NCBI RefSeq assembly: GCF_029016285.1
Contig: NZ_CP091976.1
Coordinates: 248,001 to 312,000 of the forward strand
Reading direction: 5' to 3'
Length of the DNA: 64,000 nucleotides
Source: Vibrio sp. DW001
GTDB taxonomy: Bacteria > Pseudomonadota > Gammaproteobacteria > Enterobacterales > Vibrionaceae
Shown: in pieces, positions 8,583 through 18,582 of the stretch
Layout of the letters: the number at the start of each line of letters is the position of its first letter
Numbering within the stretch: position 1 is the first letter of the stretch
The notes under the pieces: model-generated
The model's input: only the letters and a program-made list of their open reading frames with translations
Databases searched by the model: none
What the model was told of the DNA's origin: nothing
Made by a program: the position numbers and the translations under genes

Positions 8583-9953
8583 ATGCCAAACAATACCCAA
8601 GCTAACCAGCTTGAAAAAAGAAATAGCACCTTTTGGATTTTTTTAATTCCCTCTCTTTTAGGCCTATTTCTATTTATGGCTCCTATCAGTTATGAAGGTG
8701 ACATTACTATCCCTGTGGCGATACTCGCTAAGGGCTTAATCGCCTTACTCGATGAATACTTGATTCCAATCGTCACCATTATTATTTCATTTATGGCCAT
8801 TGCGTCACTACTTTACAGAGTCGTCAAACCCTCATTTATTAAGAACAATTTATTTTTTGACCGCCTATTTAACCCCTCTCTACTATGGCTTATCGTTCGA
8901 GTTATTGGTGGTTTAGCGGTCATCATGACCTATTACCATCTAGGTCCGAAAGCGGTATGGGAAGAGAATACCGGTGGCTTGGTATTAGAGGGCCTGCTAC
9001 CAACGCTTTTTTCAGTATTCATTTTTGCAGGATTATTATTGCCGCTTTTATTGAACTTTGGACTGCTTGAGCTTGTGGGCACCTTACTCAGTAAGGTGAT
9101 GCGACCGATATTCAACTTACCGGGTAGAAGTGCAATAGACTGTATTGCTTCTTGGTTAGGTGATGGCAGCGTTGGTATCTTGTTGACCAGTAAGCAATAC
9201 GACAACAAATTTTATACTCAAAGAGAAGCCGCAGTTGTCGGCACCACCTTCTCCGCAGTCTCGATTACGTTTAGTCTCGTCGTATTGGCTCAGGTTAAGT
9301 TGGAAGCGTATTTTCTACCATTTTACGGCTCGATCTGTCTTGCTGGTATTGTTGCAGCGATTATCATTCCACGTTTACCACCGTTAAGCCGCAAGAAAGA
9401 TATCTTTATCGACGGTTCGGCTCCAGACAAAGATATCGACCTCGTTCCAGACAATCACAACGCTTTTTCTTGGGGTTTAAAGCTTGCTTTAAACAAAGCA
9501 TCTCAGGTCACTAGCGTTAAGAAAGTCGTCAACGATGGTCTAGAGAATGCGGTTGACATGGTTTTTGGTGTATTACCCGTTGTTATGGGGCTTGGTACCG
9601 TCGCGCTTATCGTCGCAGAATATACGTCAGTGTTTTCTATTTTGGGGACGCCGTTTGTTCCCTATTTAGAGTTGCTCGGAATACCAGAGGCGGCTGCAGC
9701 ATCAGAAACTATGATGGTTGGTTTTGCAGATATGTTCTTACCTGCCATCATTATATCTTCTGTAGATAGTGAAATTACCCGGTTCGTTATTGCCGCTATG
9801 TCAGTTACTCAGCTTATTTACATGTCAGAAGTGGGCGCATTGCTTTTAGGTAGCCGTATTCCGGTTAACTTTATCGAACTTTTCATCATATTTATATTGA
9901 GAACACTCATCACTTTGCCAGTTATCGCAGGTGTCGCACATTTGGTATTTTAA
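8583..9953 (+). CDS. YjiH-family membrane protein (nucleoside-transporter gate domain)
   Basis: 456 residues, about ten hydrophobic segments, with the family's conserved hydrophilic stretch around RSAIDCIASWLGDGSVGILLT (about 180-200) and a repeat-like gate region later (AVDMVFGVLPVVMGLGT). YjiH proteins are related to the gate domain of concentrative nucleoside transporters; the substrate of YjiH itself is not established. Monocistronic, followed by a hairpin. Confidence 0.8.
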   Translation: MPNNTQANQLEKRNSTFWIFLIPSLLGLFLFMAPISYEGDITIPVAILAKGLIALLDEYLIPIVTIIISFMAIASLLYRVVKPSFIKNNLFFDRLFNPSLLWLIVRVIGGLAVIMTYYHLGPKAVWEENTGGLVLEGLLPTLFSVFIFAGLLLPLLLNFGLLELVGTLLSKVMRPIFNLPGRSAIDCIASWLGDGSVGILLTSKQYDNKFYTQREAAVVGTTFSAVSITFSLVVLAQVKLEAYFLPFYGSICLAGIVAAIIIPRLPPLSRKKDIFIDGSAPDKDIDLVPDNHNAFSWGLKLALNKASQVTSVKKVVNDGLENAVDMVFGVLPVVMGLGTVALIVAEYTSVFSILGTPFVPYLELLGIPEAAAASETMMVGFADMFLPAIIISSVDSEITRFVIAAMSVTQLIYMSEVGALLLGSRIPVNFIELFIIFILRTLITLPVIAGVAHLVF

Positions 9954-10018
9954 GACGAATTAGTTTCCTAGAACCGTTTCGATTATTGAAACAATCTAAT
10001 GACTAATAATGATGTTAA

Positions 10019-10042
10019 CTAACCCCGCATTTGTGGGGTTAG
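10019..10042 (+). terminator. Hairpin after the YjiH gene
   Basis: Perfect 8-bp stem CTAACCCC / GGGGTTAG with an 8-base loop. The following T-run is weak, so it may be a weak terminator. Confidence 0.6.
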
Positions 10043-10103
10043 TTATTGATTATAAAACCTATTCGCATTATATTAGCCGTAATTCCAATTATAAATAATT
10101 CAC

Positions 10104-10595
10104 ATGAAAAAGAATGGTTTTACTCTCATCGAATTGGTGATAGTCATTGTTGTCTTAGGTATTCTCGCGGTGACAGCCGCTCCTCGTTTCCTAAATCTAC
10201 AGCAAGATTCTAGAATTAGCGCTTTAAACGGTGTTAAAGCTAGCATGCAGTCTGTAAACAATATCGTTTTTGCCAAATCTCAGCTCGGTTATGTAAAAAG
10301 TCGAGATAGTGCGTCATTAGCTCGTCATACCTATATTGATCTCAATAAGAACAACGTCCAAGATGACGACGAATGGGATCTCATTTGGAACTATATAGAT
10401 AACACGGATATTGGCAAAGCTATTTTGCTGGATGGTGATTTAGTGACCGAAGAAGAAGGTGCTTACTATCTTTATGTCGGATTCGATACGGATAACACCG
10501 GAACACCGAAATCGGGAAACTGTTGGATAAAATACACCCAAGCCATTGATGAAGGTGGTTCCCCTGCATATGAATTAGAAACTACTGGCTGTTAA
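10104..10595 (+). CDS. Orphan type IV pilin-like protein (MSHA-like)
   Basis: 163 residues. A short basic leader MKKNG precedes the prepilin peptidase site and N-methylation motif [20 protein letters not shown], so cleavage after Gly5 with Glu5 of the mature protein is expected. [12 protein letters not shown] matches the start of MSHA-type pilins. The C-terminal part has an Asp/Asn-rich loop ([14 protein letters not shown]) and a Cys pair ([11 protein letters not shown]) that could form the usual disulphide loop. No assembly ATPase, peptidase or secretin lies nearby, so it must use machinery encoded elsewhere. Could be a minor pilin or pseudopilin. Confidence 0.85.
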   Translation: MKKNGFTLIELVIVIVVLGILAVTAAPRFLNLQQDSRISALNGVKASMQSVNNIVFAKSQLGYVKSRDSASLARHTYIDLNKNNVQDDDEWDLIWNYIDNTDIGKAILLDGDLVTEEEGAYYLYVGFDTDNTGTPKSGNCWIKYTQAIDEGGSPAYELETTGC

Positions 10596-10620
10596 TCTTC
10601 ATATAAAAAACAAGACAACC

Positions 10621-10650
10621 AAAAAAGGAAGCCAATGCGCTTCCTTTTTT
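10621..10650. terminator. Bidirectional terminator between pilin and protease genes
   Basis: Perfect 12-bp stem AAAAAAGGAAGC / GCTTCCTTTTTT with six-base loop, serving both convergent genes. Confidence 0.92.
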
Positions 10651-10677
10651 ATTTATAAACTATTAATCAGAATCCGC

Positions 10678-11676
10678 CTAAGAGCACTTCTTCCTAAAAA
10701 TAGCCATTCCCAACATAACCAATGAAGACCAAAGCGGAACGCTACCACCACCGCCGCCGCCAGAACCTAAAACATCGGATACTGCATCTGGTAAGTTCCC
10801 ATTTAGCCGATAGTATTCTCTATCACTTTCACTCGCCGTATAAGTTGCTGCAACCAAGCCATTTTTGACATTAGTTATCCAACCTGAATAATCCGTTACT
10901 TCTGTAAACACCGATGTTGCGGTTATTGTGGCAAGCCCACAGCCAGCAAGAGGCCCATAACTTGTTATGCCTACCTGATTACCATTCCAATACAAAGGGC
11001 CACCAGAATCGCCTTGGCAAGTCGAATTACGTAAACCACTTCCAGCATCAATGTCACCTGACATACATAGCTGGGATTCAGATGCACCACCTACTTTGTA
11101 TTCAGTACATGAACTGTTTGCGATATATTTCAATGTCGCCTCTTGCAATAAGGTAGTACTGTCTTCACCTGTCTTCGTATTACCATGGCCGACGGCAATA
11201 AACGTCTCGTTAACACCATCCGCTCTGTATAGATTTTGATCGCTAGCAAACTGCGTATATGAACTTATATTTACGGCTGATTCCAGTTCCAAAATAGCGA
11301 TATCATTTAAGAAGACTTGATCAGGGTCGTAATCTTCATGAATGTAGAATTTGGAAACATAATATTTAGTTGCATTGGAAGCATCATCTTCATCATCTAA
11401 ATTAGGTATTGCCACCGTAAAAAGGAGGTCTACTTCGGATATGTTGTCAGCATTTTGGTCGACACAATGCGCAGCCGTCAATACATGAGTAGCATCGATA
11501 AACGTTCCGCCACAATAGCCATAATTGCCGTACTCATTATAATAAAGACGAGCATAAGAAGGATAAGTAGAGGTGGAGGTATCTGTACCGTTGACAATAT
11601 AGGAGTCAACTTCTAGTGCGCTGAGAGACACCGTGAACAGTGCGGTGGATATCCCTAGCGTCAGCTTTGTTAACAT
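10678..11676 (-). CDS. Secreted trypsin-like serine protease with GlyGly-CTERM tail
   Basis: 332 residues. Signal peptide (MLTKLTLGISTALFTVSLSA), then an S1 domain starting at IVNGT. The catalytic triad is visible in LTAAHCVD (His), NDIAILELE (Asp) and CQGDSGGPLYW (Ser). A linker leads to a Gly run, one hydrophobic helix and a basic end (FRKKCS): the GlyGly-CTERM signal, which in Vibrio VesB-type proteases is processed by rhombosortase after type II secretion. Likely surface-attached or secreted. Substrate unknown. The final Cys is unusual but may be incidental. Confidence 0.9.
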   Translation of the reverse strand: MLTKLTLGISTALFTVSLSALEVDSYIVNGTDTSTSTYPSYARLYYNEYGNYGYCGGTFIDATHVLTAAHCVDQNADNISEVDLLFTVAIPNLDDEDDASNATKYYVSKFYIHEDYDPDQVFLNDIAILELESAVNISSYTQFASDQNLYRADGVNETFIAVGHGNTKTGEDSTTLLQEATLKYIANSSCTEYKVGGASESQLCMSGDIDAGSGLRNSTCQGDSGGPLYWNGNQVGITSYGPLAGCGLATITATSVFTEVTDYSGWITNVKNGLVAATYTASESDREYYRLNGNLPDAVSDVLGSGGGGGGSVPLWSSLVMLGMAIFRKKCS

Positions 11677-11892
11677 ATTAGCTACCTTTTTAGCATGTAT
11701 ATAGTTAAATAGTAGTCTTTTTGGACCACTTAAGGAATATAATTAATAAGTTAGAACCATCAAATTTTACCTTTAAATAATCGATAAAAGTATCAATTTA
11801 TTCAGCACAGAAGTCTCTATCTACAAGTGGTTGTGCTCGTCTAGCGAATTAAAACAACGTTAACGCTAATGTAGTCAAGAAGAGATGAGAAT

Positions 11893-11921
11893 AGCGAACT
11901 TTCTGATAATGAAAGCTCGCT
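11893..11921 (-). terminator. Hairpin downstream of gcvT
   Basis: Eleven-base arms AGCGAACTTTC and GAAAGCTCGCT with one mismatch and a seven-base loop, about 50 bases past the gcvT stop on the minus strand. No strong T-run, so termination strength is uncertain. Confidence 0.5.
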
Positions 11922-11969
11922 ATGCATAATTGAGAAGCTAAGCGTAAGTGATAAAACAGAAAATATTTA

Positions 11970-13085
11970 TTAACCTCGATAATACCTTTGCGGTACAAAC
12001 GGCATTTTTTCCACTGTCATAGCCAATTTTTTACCTCGAACTTCAGCAAAAATTTCGGTTCCTATAACGGAAAACGCCTTCGCAACATACCCCATTGAAA
12101 CAGGTTTCCCTGCATTGGGCCCTGCCGTTCCGCTCGTCACTAAGCCAATTTCATTATCCTGCGCATCAAACAGTTTGCAGCCTTCACGTACCGGTGCTTT
12201 GGTTTGCCCAACTAGCCCTACGCGCTTACGTTGAACGTCTTTGGTTTCGATTTGCGTAAGAATAATATCAGCCCCTGGGAAACCACCCGCTCTTTCGCCG
12301 TCACGGCGACGATTCTTACTAATACCCCAAAGCAAACTCGCTTCTACTGGTGTTGTTGTCGTATCCAAGTCGTGGCTATACAGACACAATCCGCACTCTA
12401 AGCGCAATGAATCACGTGCACCCAAACCGATCCATTCTACATCGCCAACCGCCGTGAGCTTACGAGCAAACTCATCAGCCTTATCAGCAGGAACCGAGAT
12501 CTCATAGCCATCTTCACCAGTGTAACCAGAACGACTTACATAACATTCAGCGCCGTCGATATCGATAACCTGTGCGTCCATAAACACCATGTCAGCAACC
12601 GCAGGTTGGAAAGCGGACAATATCTCAACCGCTTTTGGGCCTTGAAGTGCAAGCAGGGCTCGGTCTTCTATTATTTCTAATTCGACACCGTCAAGTAGGT
12701 TTGCTTGCAGGTGCGCAATATCTTGTTCTTTGCATGCGGCGTTTACGACGACGAAAATATGATCACCAAAATTGGTCACCATTAAGTCATCGAGAATGCC
12801 GCCTTGTTCATTGGTAAAAAAGGCATAGCGCTGTTTGCCAGCAGGGAGACCAATAATGTCGACAGGAACAAGCGCTTCCAATGTTTTTGCTGCGTTACTG
12901 CCTTTTAGACGAAGTTGCCCCATGTGAGAAACATCGAAAAGCCCGGCTGCATCTCTAGTGTGTAGATGTTCCTTTTTTACACCAAGCGGATACTGGACTG
13001 GCATATCGTATCCGGCAAAGGGAACCATTTTAGCACCCGCTTCTATGTGCAGTGCGTGTAAAGGGGTTTTATGTAATTCGGTCAT
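11970..13085 (-). CDS. gcvT: Aminomethyltransferase, T protein of glycine cleavage
   Basis: 371 residues from ATG at 13085, which has GGAG 6 bases upstream; the open frame runs 19 residues further but MTELHKTPLHALH is the normal T-protein start. Transfers the methylene group from the aminomethyl-lipoyl arm of GcvH to tetrahydrofolate and releases ammonia. Typical segments: VPFAGYDMPVQY, GLFDVSHMGQ, the folate-contact region GYTGEDGYEI, and GARDSLRLECGLCLY. The gene is transcribed away from gcvH-gcvP, with the regulator gene on the same strand just upstream. A palindrome sits 25-49 bases before the start codon. Confidence 0.96.
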   Translation of the reverse strand: MTELHKTPLHALHIEAGAKMVPFAGYDMPVQYPLGVKKEHLHTRDAAGLFDVSHMGQLRLKGSNAAKTLEALVPVDIIGLPAGKQRYAFFTNEQGGILDDLMVTNFGDHIFVVVNAACKEQDIAHLQANLLDGVELEIIEDRALLALQGPKAVEILSAFQPAVADMVFMDAQVIDIDGAECYVSRSGYTGEDGYEISVPADKADEFARKLTAVGDVEWIGLGARDSLRLECGLCLYSHDLDTTTTPVEASLLWGISKNRRRDGERAGGFPGADIILTQIETKDVQRKRVGLVGQTKAPVREGCKLFDAQDNEIGLVTSGTAGPNAGKPVSMGYVAKAFSVIGTEIFAEVRGKKLAMTVEKMPFVPQRYYRG

Positions 13086-13109
13086 CACTTTCTCCATAAA
13101 GATTTGGAC

Positions 13110-13134
13110 TATTGAAACAGCGCTGTTTCCAATA
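13110..13134. promoter_or_regulatory. Palindromic candidate operator upstream of gcvT
   Basis: Perfect 16-bp palindrome GAAACAGCGCTGTTTC at 13114-13129, extended by ATT/AAT arms. It lies between the XRE-cupin regulator gene and gcvT. Related half-sites (GGAAACAG at 13929, TTTCC-N4-GGAAA at 13978-13990) occur upstream of the regulator, so the regulator is the natural candidate to bind. Binding is inferred. Confidence 0.55.
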
Positions 13135-13245
13135 ATAAACATTGTTTACTATGCAGAGCATTAATAACAGATTGTTTTAAATTGTTCACCTATTTATTAA
13201 CAGAAATGGTACAAGAATGATGACAAACAACAGAGACGATTGTGG

Positions 13246-13884
13246 TTATTTTGCCGTCACCCAAAGGATCAAAGCGTCCTCATCGCTGACAGATGTCAAC
13301 ATATGTCCCATGTTAGCATCGTAATAAGCACTATCACCCTCTTTGAGGTTAATAGGCTCGTAATACTCAGTATAGAGCGTGACCTCTCCTTCTAAAATCA
13401 GCAGAAACTCTTCTCCATCATGCTTGACCCAGTCACCAAAATCTTCAATGCTACGGGTGCGAATACGGCTTTTAAACGGCATCATTTTCTTATGCATTAA
13501 TTGGGTAGCTAAAAGTTCATGTTCATAAGTTGGCGTCGGATGAGGTTTGCCCTGCCCTTGCATAGTAAGGTCTCTACGCCCTGTCGCCATTGTGTTTTTT
13601 GGCGGTTCAAAAAGTTGAGGCATGTCTATTTTTAACCCAGAAGCGAGTTTTTGCATTGCTTGGAACGTCGGAGATATCTGTTCATTTTCTATCTTTGAAA
13701 GCGTAGAGCGGGCCAAGCCTGTTCTCTGACTTGCCTCTTCTAATGTTATCCCTAAATTCGATCGTATATCTTTAATTTTCTGTCCTAGCTTCAAAGGTTC
13801 AATACTTTCACTAACCCCGTCTTTTTCTAACTTAATCGAAGGATATTCGTCTAGGTTTTCAATAGGCATTCGTAATCCATCCAT
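13246..13884 (-). CDS. XRE-family regulator with C-terminal cupin domain
   Basis: 212 residues. Helix-turn-helix at about 33-87 (LGQKIKDIRSNLGITLEEASQRTGL, then STLSKIENEQISPTF) and a double-stranded beta-helix cupin at about 140-205 (GEEFLLILEGEVTLY, LKEGDSAYYDANMGHML). This HTH-cupin type usually senses a small ligand. It sits between gcvT (same strand) and gcvH (divergent), strongly suggesting control of glycine cleavage, and Vibrio gcv loci carry such a neighbour. Start: two nearby ATGs (13884, 13869) and neither has a strong ribosome site. Confidence 0.88.
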   Translation of the reverse strand: MDGLRMPIENLDEYPSIKLEKDGVSESIEPLKLGQKIKDIRSNLGITLEEASQRTGLARSTLSKIENEQISPTFQAMQKLASGLKIDMPQLFEPPKNTMATGRRDLTMQGQGKPHPTPTYEHELLATQLMHKKMMPFKSRIRTRSIEDFGDWVKHDGEEFLLILEGEVTLYTEYYEPINLKEGDSAYYDANMGHMLTSVSDEDALILWVTAK

Positions 13885-14310
13885 TATTGTTATGCTTTAT
13901 CTTATTGTTACATGAAGCCTAATAATAAGGAAACAGCAACATTTTCACTTCAATTTATCAAACCATACGAAATTATGTTTCCTATTGGAAATTTTTGATT
14001 GATTATTGAAAAAACAATGGTTATGTTACCAACATGTCAATGGCGTCGACCCTCGAATGCAATCGGTTGCGGAAACGACGACTGACCATTAATAAACGAC
14101 AATTAAATACATAAGAGTTCACCCAAGCAGATTAAGAGTATTAAAATGAAATCTTCATCTTCTTGTGCATATTCTACGCTTATACTGAGAACATGCTTAA
14201 GTTAGCTCTTCTTCGCGACATTTGCTTAAACGGTTTTTGCTGCGAGCGAATAACGTTATAAACGTAACCAGTTTTTCAATTATTGATATTAACAGTTTGG
14301 AGACAATAAG
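13885..14310. promoter_or_regulatory. Divergent promoter region of regulator and gcvH-gcvP
   Basis: 426 bp without a gene. Holds GGAAACAG near 13929, an inverted repeat TTTCC-N4-GGAAA at 13978-13990, and ATTG-N6-CAAT near 14005-14018, all echoing the gcvT palindrome. I looked for the glycine riboswitch core words and did not find them. GGAG at 14299-14302 is the gcvH ribosome site. Confidence 0.5.
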
Positions 14311-14691
14311 ATGGACAACACCCTGAAATTTACAGAAAGCCATGAGTGGATAAAAGACAATGGTGACGGTACTGTAACTATCGGTATTTCAGAGCACGCA
14401 CAAGAGATGTTAGGCGATGTCGTATTTGTAGACCTTCCTGAAGTTGAAAGTGAAATTGAAGCAGGCGAGAGTTTCTCTTTGGTAGAATCGGTAAAAGCCG
14501 CTTCTGACATATATTCACCTATCACAGGTGAAATTGTTGAAGTTAACGAAGAACTAGACGACAGCCCAGAACTTATCAATGAAGAACCTTATGAAGGTGG
14601 CTGGATTGCTAAGATTAAGATGTCTGACCCTTCTGAGTTAGATGACTTAACCAACGCAGAAGAATACTTAAGCAGTATTGAAGAAGATTAA
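14311..14691 (+). CDS. gcvH: Glycine cleavage system H protein
   Basis: 126 residues, normal length. Lipoyl-carrier domain; the lipoylated Lys is Lys62 in [15 protein letters not shown]. Shuttles the aminomethyl group from GcvP to GcvT. Preceded by GGAG and followed 60 bases later by gcvP, with a hairpin in the gap. In the V. cholerae locus I remember, a glyA gene lies between gcvH and gcvP; here there is none. Confidence 0.96.
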   Translation: MDNTLKFTESHEWIKDNGDGTVTIGISEHAQEMLGDVVFVDLPEVESEIEAGESFSLVESVKAASDIYSPITGEIVEVNEELDDSPELINEEPYEGGWIAKIKMSDPSELDDLTNAEEYLSSIEED

Positions 14692-14705
14692 TTTGGAAAA
14701 ATAAG

Positions 14706-14734
14706 AAAAAGCTGCTCTAACTGGGCAGCTTTTT
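14706..14734 (+). terminator. Intercistronic hairpin between gcvH and gcvP
   Basis: Stem AAAAAGCTGC / GCAGCTTTTT, nearly perfect, with a T-run: looks like an intrinsic terminator but leaves only 17 bases before gcvP. It probably acts as an attenuator giving more H than P protein. Confidence 0.75.
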
Positions 14735-14751
14735 AACAAGGTACAAAGGAA

Positions 14752-17616
14752 ATGACTGAACTACTTCAACATCTAAGCACACAAAACGAATTTGTTTCTC
14801 GCCATAATGGTCCAAACAAAACCGATCAACAAAAAATGCTAACAACCGTAAGGGCGCAAAGCCTTGAACAGTTAATTGATCAGACGGTTCCAGCAGCCAT
14901 TCGATTGGAGAAACCTCTTTCACTGGATGCGCCGATGAGCGAATCTGATATGTTGGTCAAGCTTAAAAAAATAGCAGAACTCAATCAGATCAAACGCACC
15001 TTTATCGGCCAAGGTTATTACAATACCTTTGTACCCAATGTTATTTTACGTAATGTACTTGAAAATCCAGGTTGGTATACCGCTTATACCCCTTATCAAC
15101 CTGAAATTTCACAGGGTCGTTTAGAGGCACTACTAAACTACCAACAAATGGTGATGGACCTAACAGGTATGGAAATCGCCAATGCGTCACTGCTTGATGA
15201 AGCGACCGCCGCAGGCGAAGCGATGACCCTCTGTAAGCGGGCAGGCAAAAGCAAAAGCAAGGTATTCTTTGTTGCCGACGATGTTCATCCACAAACCATT
15301 GAAGTAGTCAAAACCCGTGCTACCTTTATCGGCTTTGATGTTGTCGTCGGCTCTGTAGATTCTTTAGCTGAACAAGACGTATTTGGTGCCTTGCTTCAAT
15401 ACCCTTCTACTTCCGGTGATGTCACCGACTTAACCGACGTTATTGCCACCGCTCAAGCCAACAAAACCCTCGTCACAGTTGCCACTGATCTTCTTGCGTC
15501 AACGCTGATTAAACCTGCTGGTGAAATGGGCGCAGATGTTGTCATTGGTAGTGCACAACGTTTCGGTGTGCCAATGGGTTACGGTGGGCCACACGCCGCA
15601 TTTATGGCAACAAGGGACAAGCATAAACGTACCATACCTGGTCGAGTTATTGGTGTCTCTATCGATTCAAAGGGTAACAAAGCCCTTCGTATGGCAATGC
15701 AGACTCGCGAGCAACATATTCGTCGTGAAAAAGCGACATCGAATATCTGTACGGCACAGGCACTACTTGCCAACATGGCGTCATTTTATGCGGTTTTCCA
15801 TGGTAGTGAAGGGCTTAAAACGATTGCGCGTCGAACTCATCATATGAGCGCAGTTTTGGCATCTGGATTAACCAAGTCTGGTTATGAACTAAGCAATAAC
15901 CACTATTTTGATACGATTACCATCGACACAGGCGATGCCACCGACGCACTGTATACTAAGGCACTTCAAGCAGACATCAACCTACGTAAGTTAGATGGAA
16001 AAATAGGGGTCAGCTTTGATGAGACCACAACAACGCAAGACATTGCTGATCTATTTGCCATTTTTGATGTTAAAGAAGATATCGATGCATTGTCGACAGT
16101 CATTGCACGCAATGAGTTTGCGGCTATTCCTAAATCCTGCCGCCGTGAAACTCGTTACTTAACACACCCAGTATTTAATACGCACCATAGTGAAACACAG
16201 ATGATGCGTTACCTAAAACAGCTAGAGAATAAAGACTTCTCGCTCACCCACGGTATGATTCCACTTGGTAGTTGTACGATGAAGTTGAATGCGGTTGCTG
16301 AAATGCTTCCCGTCACTTGGCCTGAATTTGGTTCACTGCATCCTTTTGCACCTAAAGAGCAAACCAAAGGGTATAGTAAACTTGCCACATCTCTGAAAGA
16401 GATGTTGTGTGAAATTACCGGCTATGATGAGTTTTCTCTACAACCAAACTCTGGTGCTTCAGGCGAATATACTGGTTTGATCGCCATTCAACGCTATCAC
16501 CAAAGCCGAGGCGACGAGCACAGAAATGTTTGTCTTATCCCTAGTTCGGCCCACGGTACGAACCCGGCAACCGCTTCAATGGTTTCCATGAAAGTGGTGG
16601 TAGTTAAATGCGATGAAGCTGGCAATATCGACATCACAGACCTCGCTGATAAAATCGAAAAGCACCGCGATAATCTGTCTAGCATTATGATCACCTATCC
16701 TTCTACCCATGGCGTGTATGAAGAGCAAGTGCAACTCGTATGTGAAATGGTTCACGAGGCTGGAGGTCAGGTTTATCTCGATGGCGCGAACATGAACGCG
16801 CAAGTCGGCTTAACGACACCTGGCTTCATCGGCTCGGATGTATCTCACTTGAACCTACACAAAACCTTTTGTATTCCTCATGGTGGCGGTGGTCCGGGCA
16901 TGGGGCCTATCGGTGTAAAATCTCACCTAGCACCTTTCCTTCCGGGTCATATTGAAGGCGGCTTAGAGGGTAAAGATTTCGCGGTTTCTGCGGCCGATTT
17001 GGGTAGCGCGTCTATCTTGCCTATTTCTTGGGCCTATATCGCTATGATGGGTGAGCAAGGTCTAACAGAAGCAACCAAGGTCGCTATCTTAAATGCCAAC
17101 TATGTGATGGAGCGTTTGACGCCTCATTATCCTATTCTTTATCGCGGTACCAACGGCCGCGTCGCGCACGAATGTATTATCGATATTCGTCCACTGAAAG
17201 AAGAAACGGGTATCAGCGAAGAAGACATCGCTAAACGTTTAATGGATTACGGATTCCACGCACCGACGATGTCATTCCCCGTAGCTGGCACACTAATGAT
17301 TGAGCCAACCGAATCGGAAGACTTGCAAGAGTTGGATCGTTTCTGCGAGGCAATGATCGCGATTCGTCACGAAATGAACAGTGTAAAAAATGGCGAATGG
17401 CCAATAGAAAATAACCCATTGGTTAATGCGCCACATACACAGGTCGATCTTTCTTCTGAAGAGTGGGACAGACCATATTCACGTGAATTAGCATGTTTCC
17501 CATCGAAACAGACGAAAATTTCAAAATACTGGCCGACAGTAAATCGCGTTGATAATGTGTATGGTGATAGAAACCTTATCTGTTCTTGCCCTAGTATTTC
17601 GGAGTATGAAGAGTAG
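14752..17616 (+). CDS. gcvP: Glycine dehydrogenase (decarboxylating), P protein
   Basis: 954 residues, full-length single-chain P protein as in Proteobacteria. PLP-dependent decarboxylation of glycine and transfer of the aminomethyl group to lipoyl-GcvH. PLP Lys704 lies in [18 protein letters not shown]; the N-terminal half has RHNGP and the [14 protein letters not shown] segment. AAAGGA precedes the ATG. Ends with a strong terminator. The L protein (lpd) is normally elsewhere, and is not in this window. Confidence 0.97.
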   Translation: MTELLQHLSTQNEFVSRHNGPNKTDQQKMLTTVRAQSLEQLIDQTVPAAIRLEKPLSLDAPMSESDMLVKLKKIAELNQIKRTFIGQGYYNTFVPNVILRNVLENPGWYTAYTPYQPEISQGRLEALLNYQQMVMDLTGMEIANASLLDEATAAGEAMTLCKRAGKSKSKVFFVADDVHPQTIEVVKTRATFIGFDVVVGSVDSLAEQDVFGALLQYPSTSGDVTDLTDVIATAQANKTLVTVATDLLASTLIKPAGEMGADVVIGSAQRFGVPMGYGGPHAAFMATRDKHKRTIPGRVIGVSIDSKGNKALRMAMQTREQHIRREKATSNICTAQALLANMASFYAVFHGSEGLKTIARRTHHMSAVLASGLTKSGYELSNNHYFDTITIDTGDATDALYTKALQADINLRKLDGKIGVSFDETTTTQDIADLFAIFDVKEDIDALSTVIARNEFAAIPKSCRRETRYLTHPVFNTHHSETQMMRYLKQLENKDFSLTHGMIPLGSCTMKLNAVAEMLPVTWPEFGSLHPFAPKEQTKGYSKLATSLKEMLCEITGYDEFSLQPNSGASGEYTGLIAIQRYHQSRGDEHRNVCLIPSSAHGTNPATASMVSMKVVVVKCDEAGNIDITDLADKIEKHRDNLSSIMITYPSTHGVYEEQVQLVCEMVHEAGGQVYLDGANMNAQVGLTTPGFIGSDVSHLNLHKTFCIPHGGGGPGMGPIGVKSHLAPFLPGHIEGGLEGKDFAVSAADLGSASILPISWAYIAMMGEQGLTEATKVAILNANYVMERLTPHYPILYRGTNGRVAHECIIDIRPLKEETGISEEDIAKRLMDYGFHAPTMSFPVAGTLMIEPTESEDLQELDRFCEAMIAIRHEMNSVKNGEWPIENNPLVNAPHTQVDLSSEEWDRPYSRELACFPSKQTKISKYWPTVNRVDNVYGDRNLICSCPSISEYEE

Positions 17617-17665
17617 ATCAGTTGGTGATCACAGATAACTAAGTTGGAAACTGATTTGATACTTT

Positions 17666-17691
17666 AAAGGCGAACCTGATGGTTCGCCTTT
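17666..17691 (+). terminator. Terminator of gcvP
   Basis: Perfect 11-bp stem AAAGGCGAACC / GGTTCGCCTTT with TGAT loop and a following T-rich stretch. Confidence 0.9.
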
Positions 17692-17813
17692 CTATTTTGA
17701 GGTGAGTTACAGTTTGATTATCAATCATCATTTTGACGGTGAACCGTAAAATATAACCAATATCCCTCTTTACTCATTTCTGGACAAAAGTATCTTGAAG
17801 CCTTAACTGATTG

Positions 17814-18302
17814 TTAACTATGTGTTTCCAACATATTTCGGAGTTTAGCTATCGTATGCTGACTGTATACTTTAATGCCATTACGCTCTAACAATGCAGC
17901 AGCTACCCCAGAGCCATCGATTTTAATACCGTTGAATGTACCATCGTAAATTTTTGAACTACCACAAGAAGGGCTACCCTCTGCGAGAACCGCATATTTT
18001 ATTTGCTGTTTATGGCAGAGTTTCAAAGCATTCTCCGCCCCATTCACAAATTGAGTAGTAACATCAATCCCATCATTTCCAACAACGTTAGCCGAACCGT
18101 CAAGTACATCAATGCCTTTTCCTGTGATTATTTCAGCAGGTGCTCTCGGAGTAGGTAAACCTGCGGACACCTCAGGACAAAAGACCACTAGTTCTACGTT
18201 TGATTTAAGCCAGTACAAATCGAGCTCTGGGATTGATAAGCAACTTGCATTGTATCTAACTTTATTTCCAACCAAGCACGAACTAACAAGAACTTTTACC
18301 AC
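17814..18302 (-). CDS. DUF523 / TudS-type thiouracil desulfurase family protein
   Basis: 162 residues, complete. DUF523 motifs: VSSCLVGNKVRYN at 7-18, FCPEVSAGLPTPRAPAEI at 41-58 and AEGSPSCGSSKIYDG at 106-120, giving the three conserved cysteines (9, 42, 112) that hold a [4Fe-4S] cluster in TudS. Characterised members remove sulphur from 2-thiouracil; whether this one does is inferred. No Ser/Thr-rich extension or fused DUF1722 domain, unlike longer relatives. Single gene on the minus strand. Confidence 0.85.
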   Translation of the reverse strand: MVKVLVSSCLVGNKVRYNASCLSIPELDLYWLKSNVELVVFCPEVSAGLPTPRAPAEIITGKGIDVLDGSANVVGNDGIDVTTQFVNGAENALKLCHKQQIKYAVLAEGSPSCGSSKIYDGTFNGIKIDGSGVAAALLERNGIKVYSQHTIAKLRNMLETHS

Positions 18303-18582
18303 TGGAACTCCTTTATGTGCGAGAAATTGCTAACGCTTATTAGTTGATAAATTATCGTTTTTCATCCATCTATAATGCAGTCTTTTCTATATCAGTTCAA
18401 TTATCAATAGGTTAAGGTGAATGAAAGGATGTTAGGCGGCAAAATGTGACATAATTTCAAAAACTCCGATTTCCTACCCGTTCAGACTATATTAGGTAGG
18501 GAAAATACACATTAACAGGATGTGAATGTGTGAAAAATCTAAAACAGAATGGGGCAGAGCTTCTTAGAATATTTTTTACCTG

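Noticed and set aside
13885..14310. Glycine riboswitch before gcvH
   Set aside because: Conserved aptamer words are absent on either strand; palindromes fit a protein regulator better.
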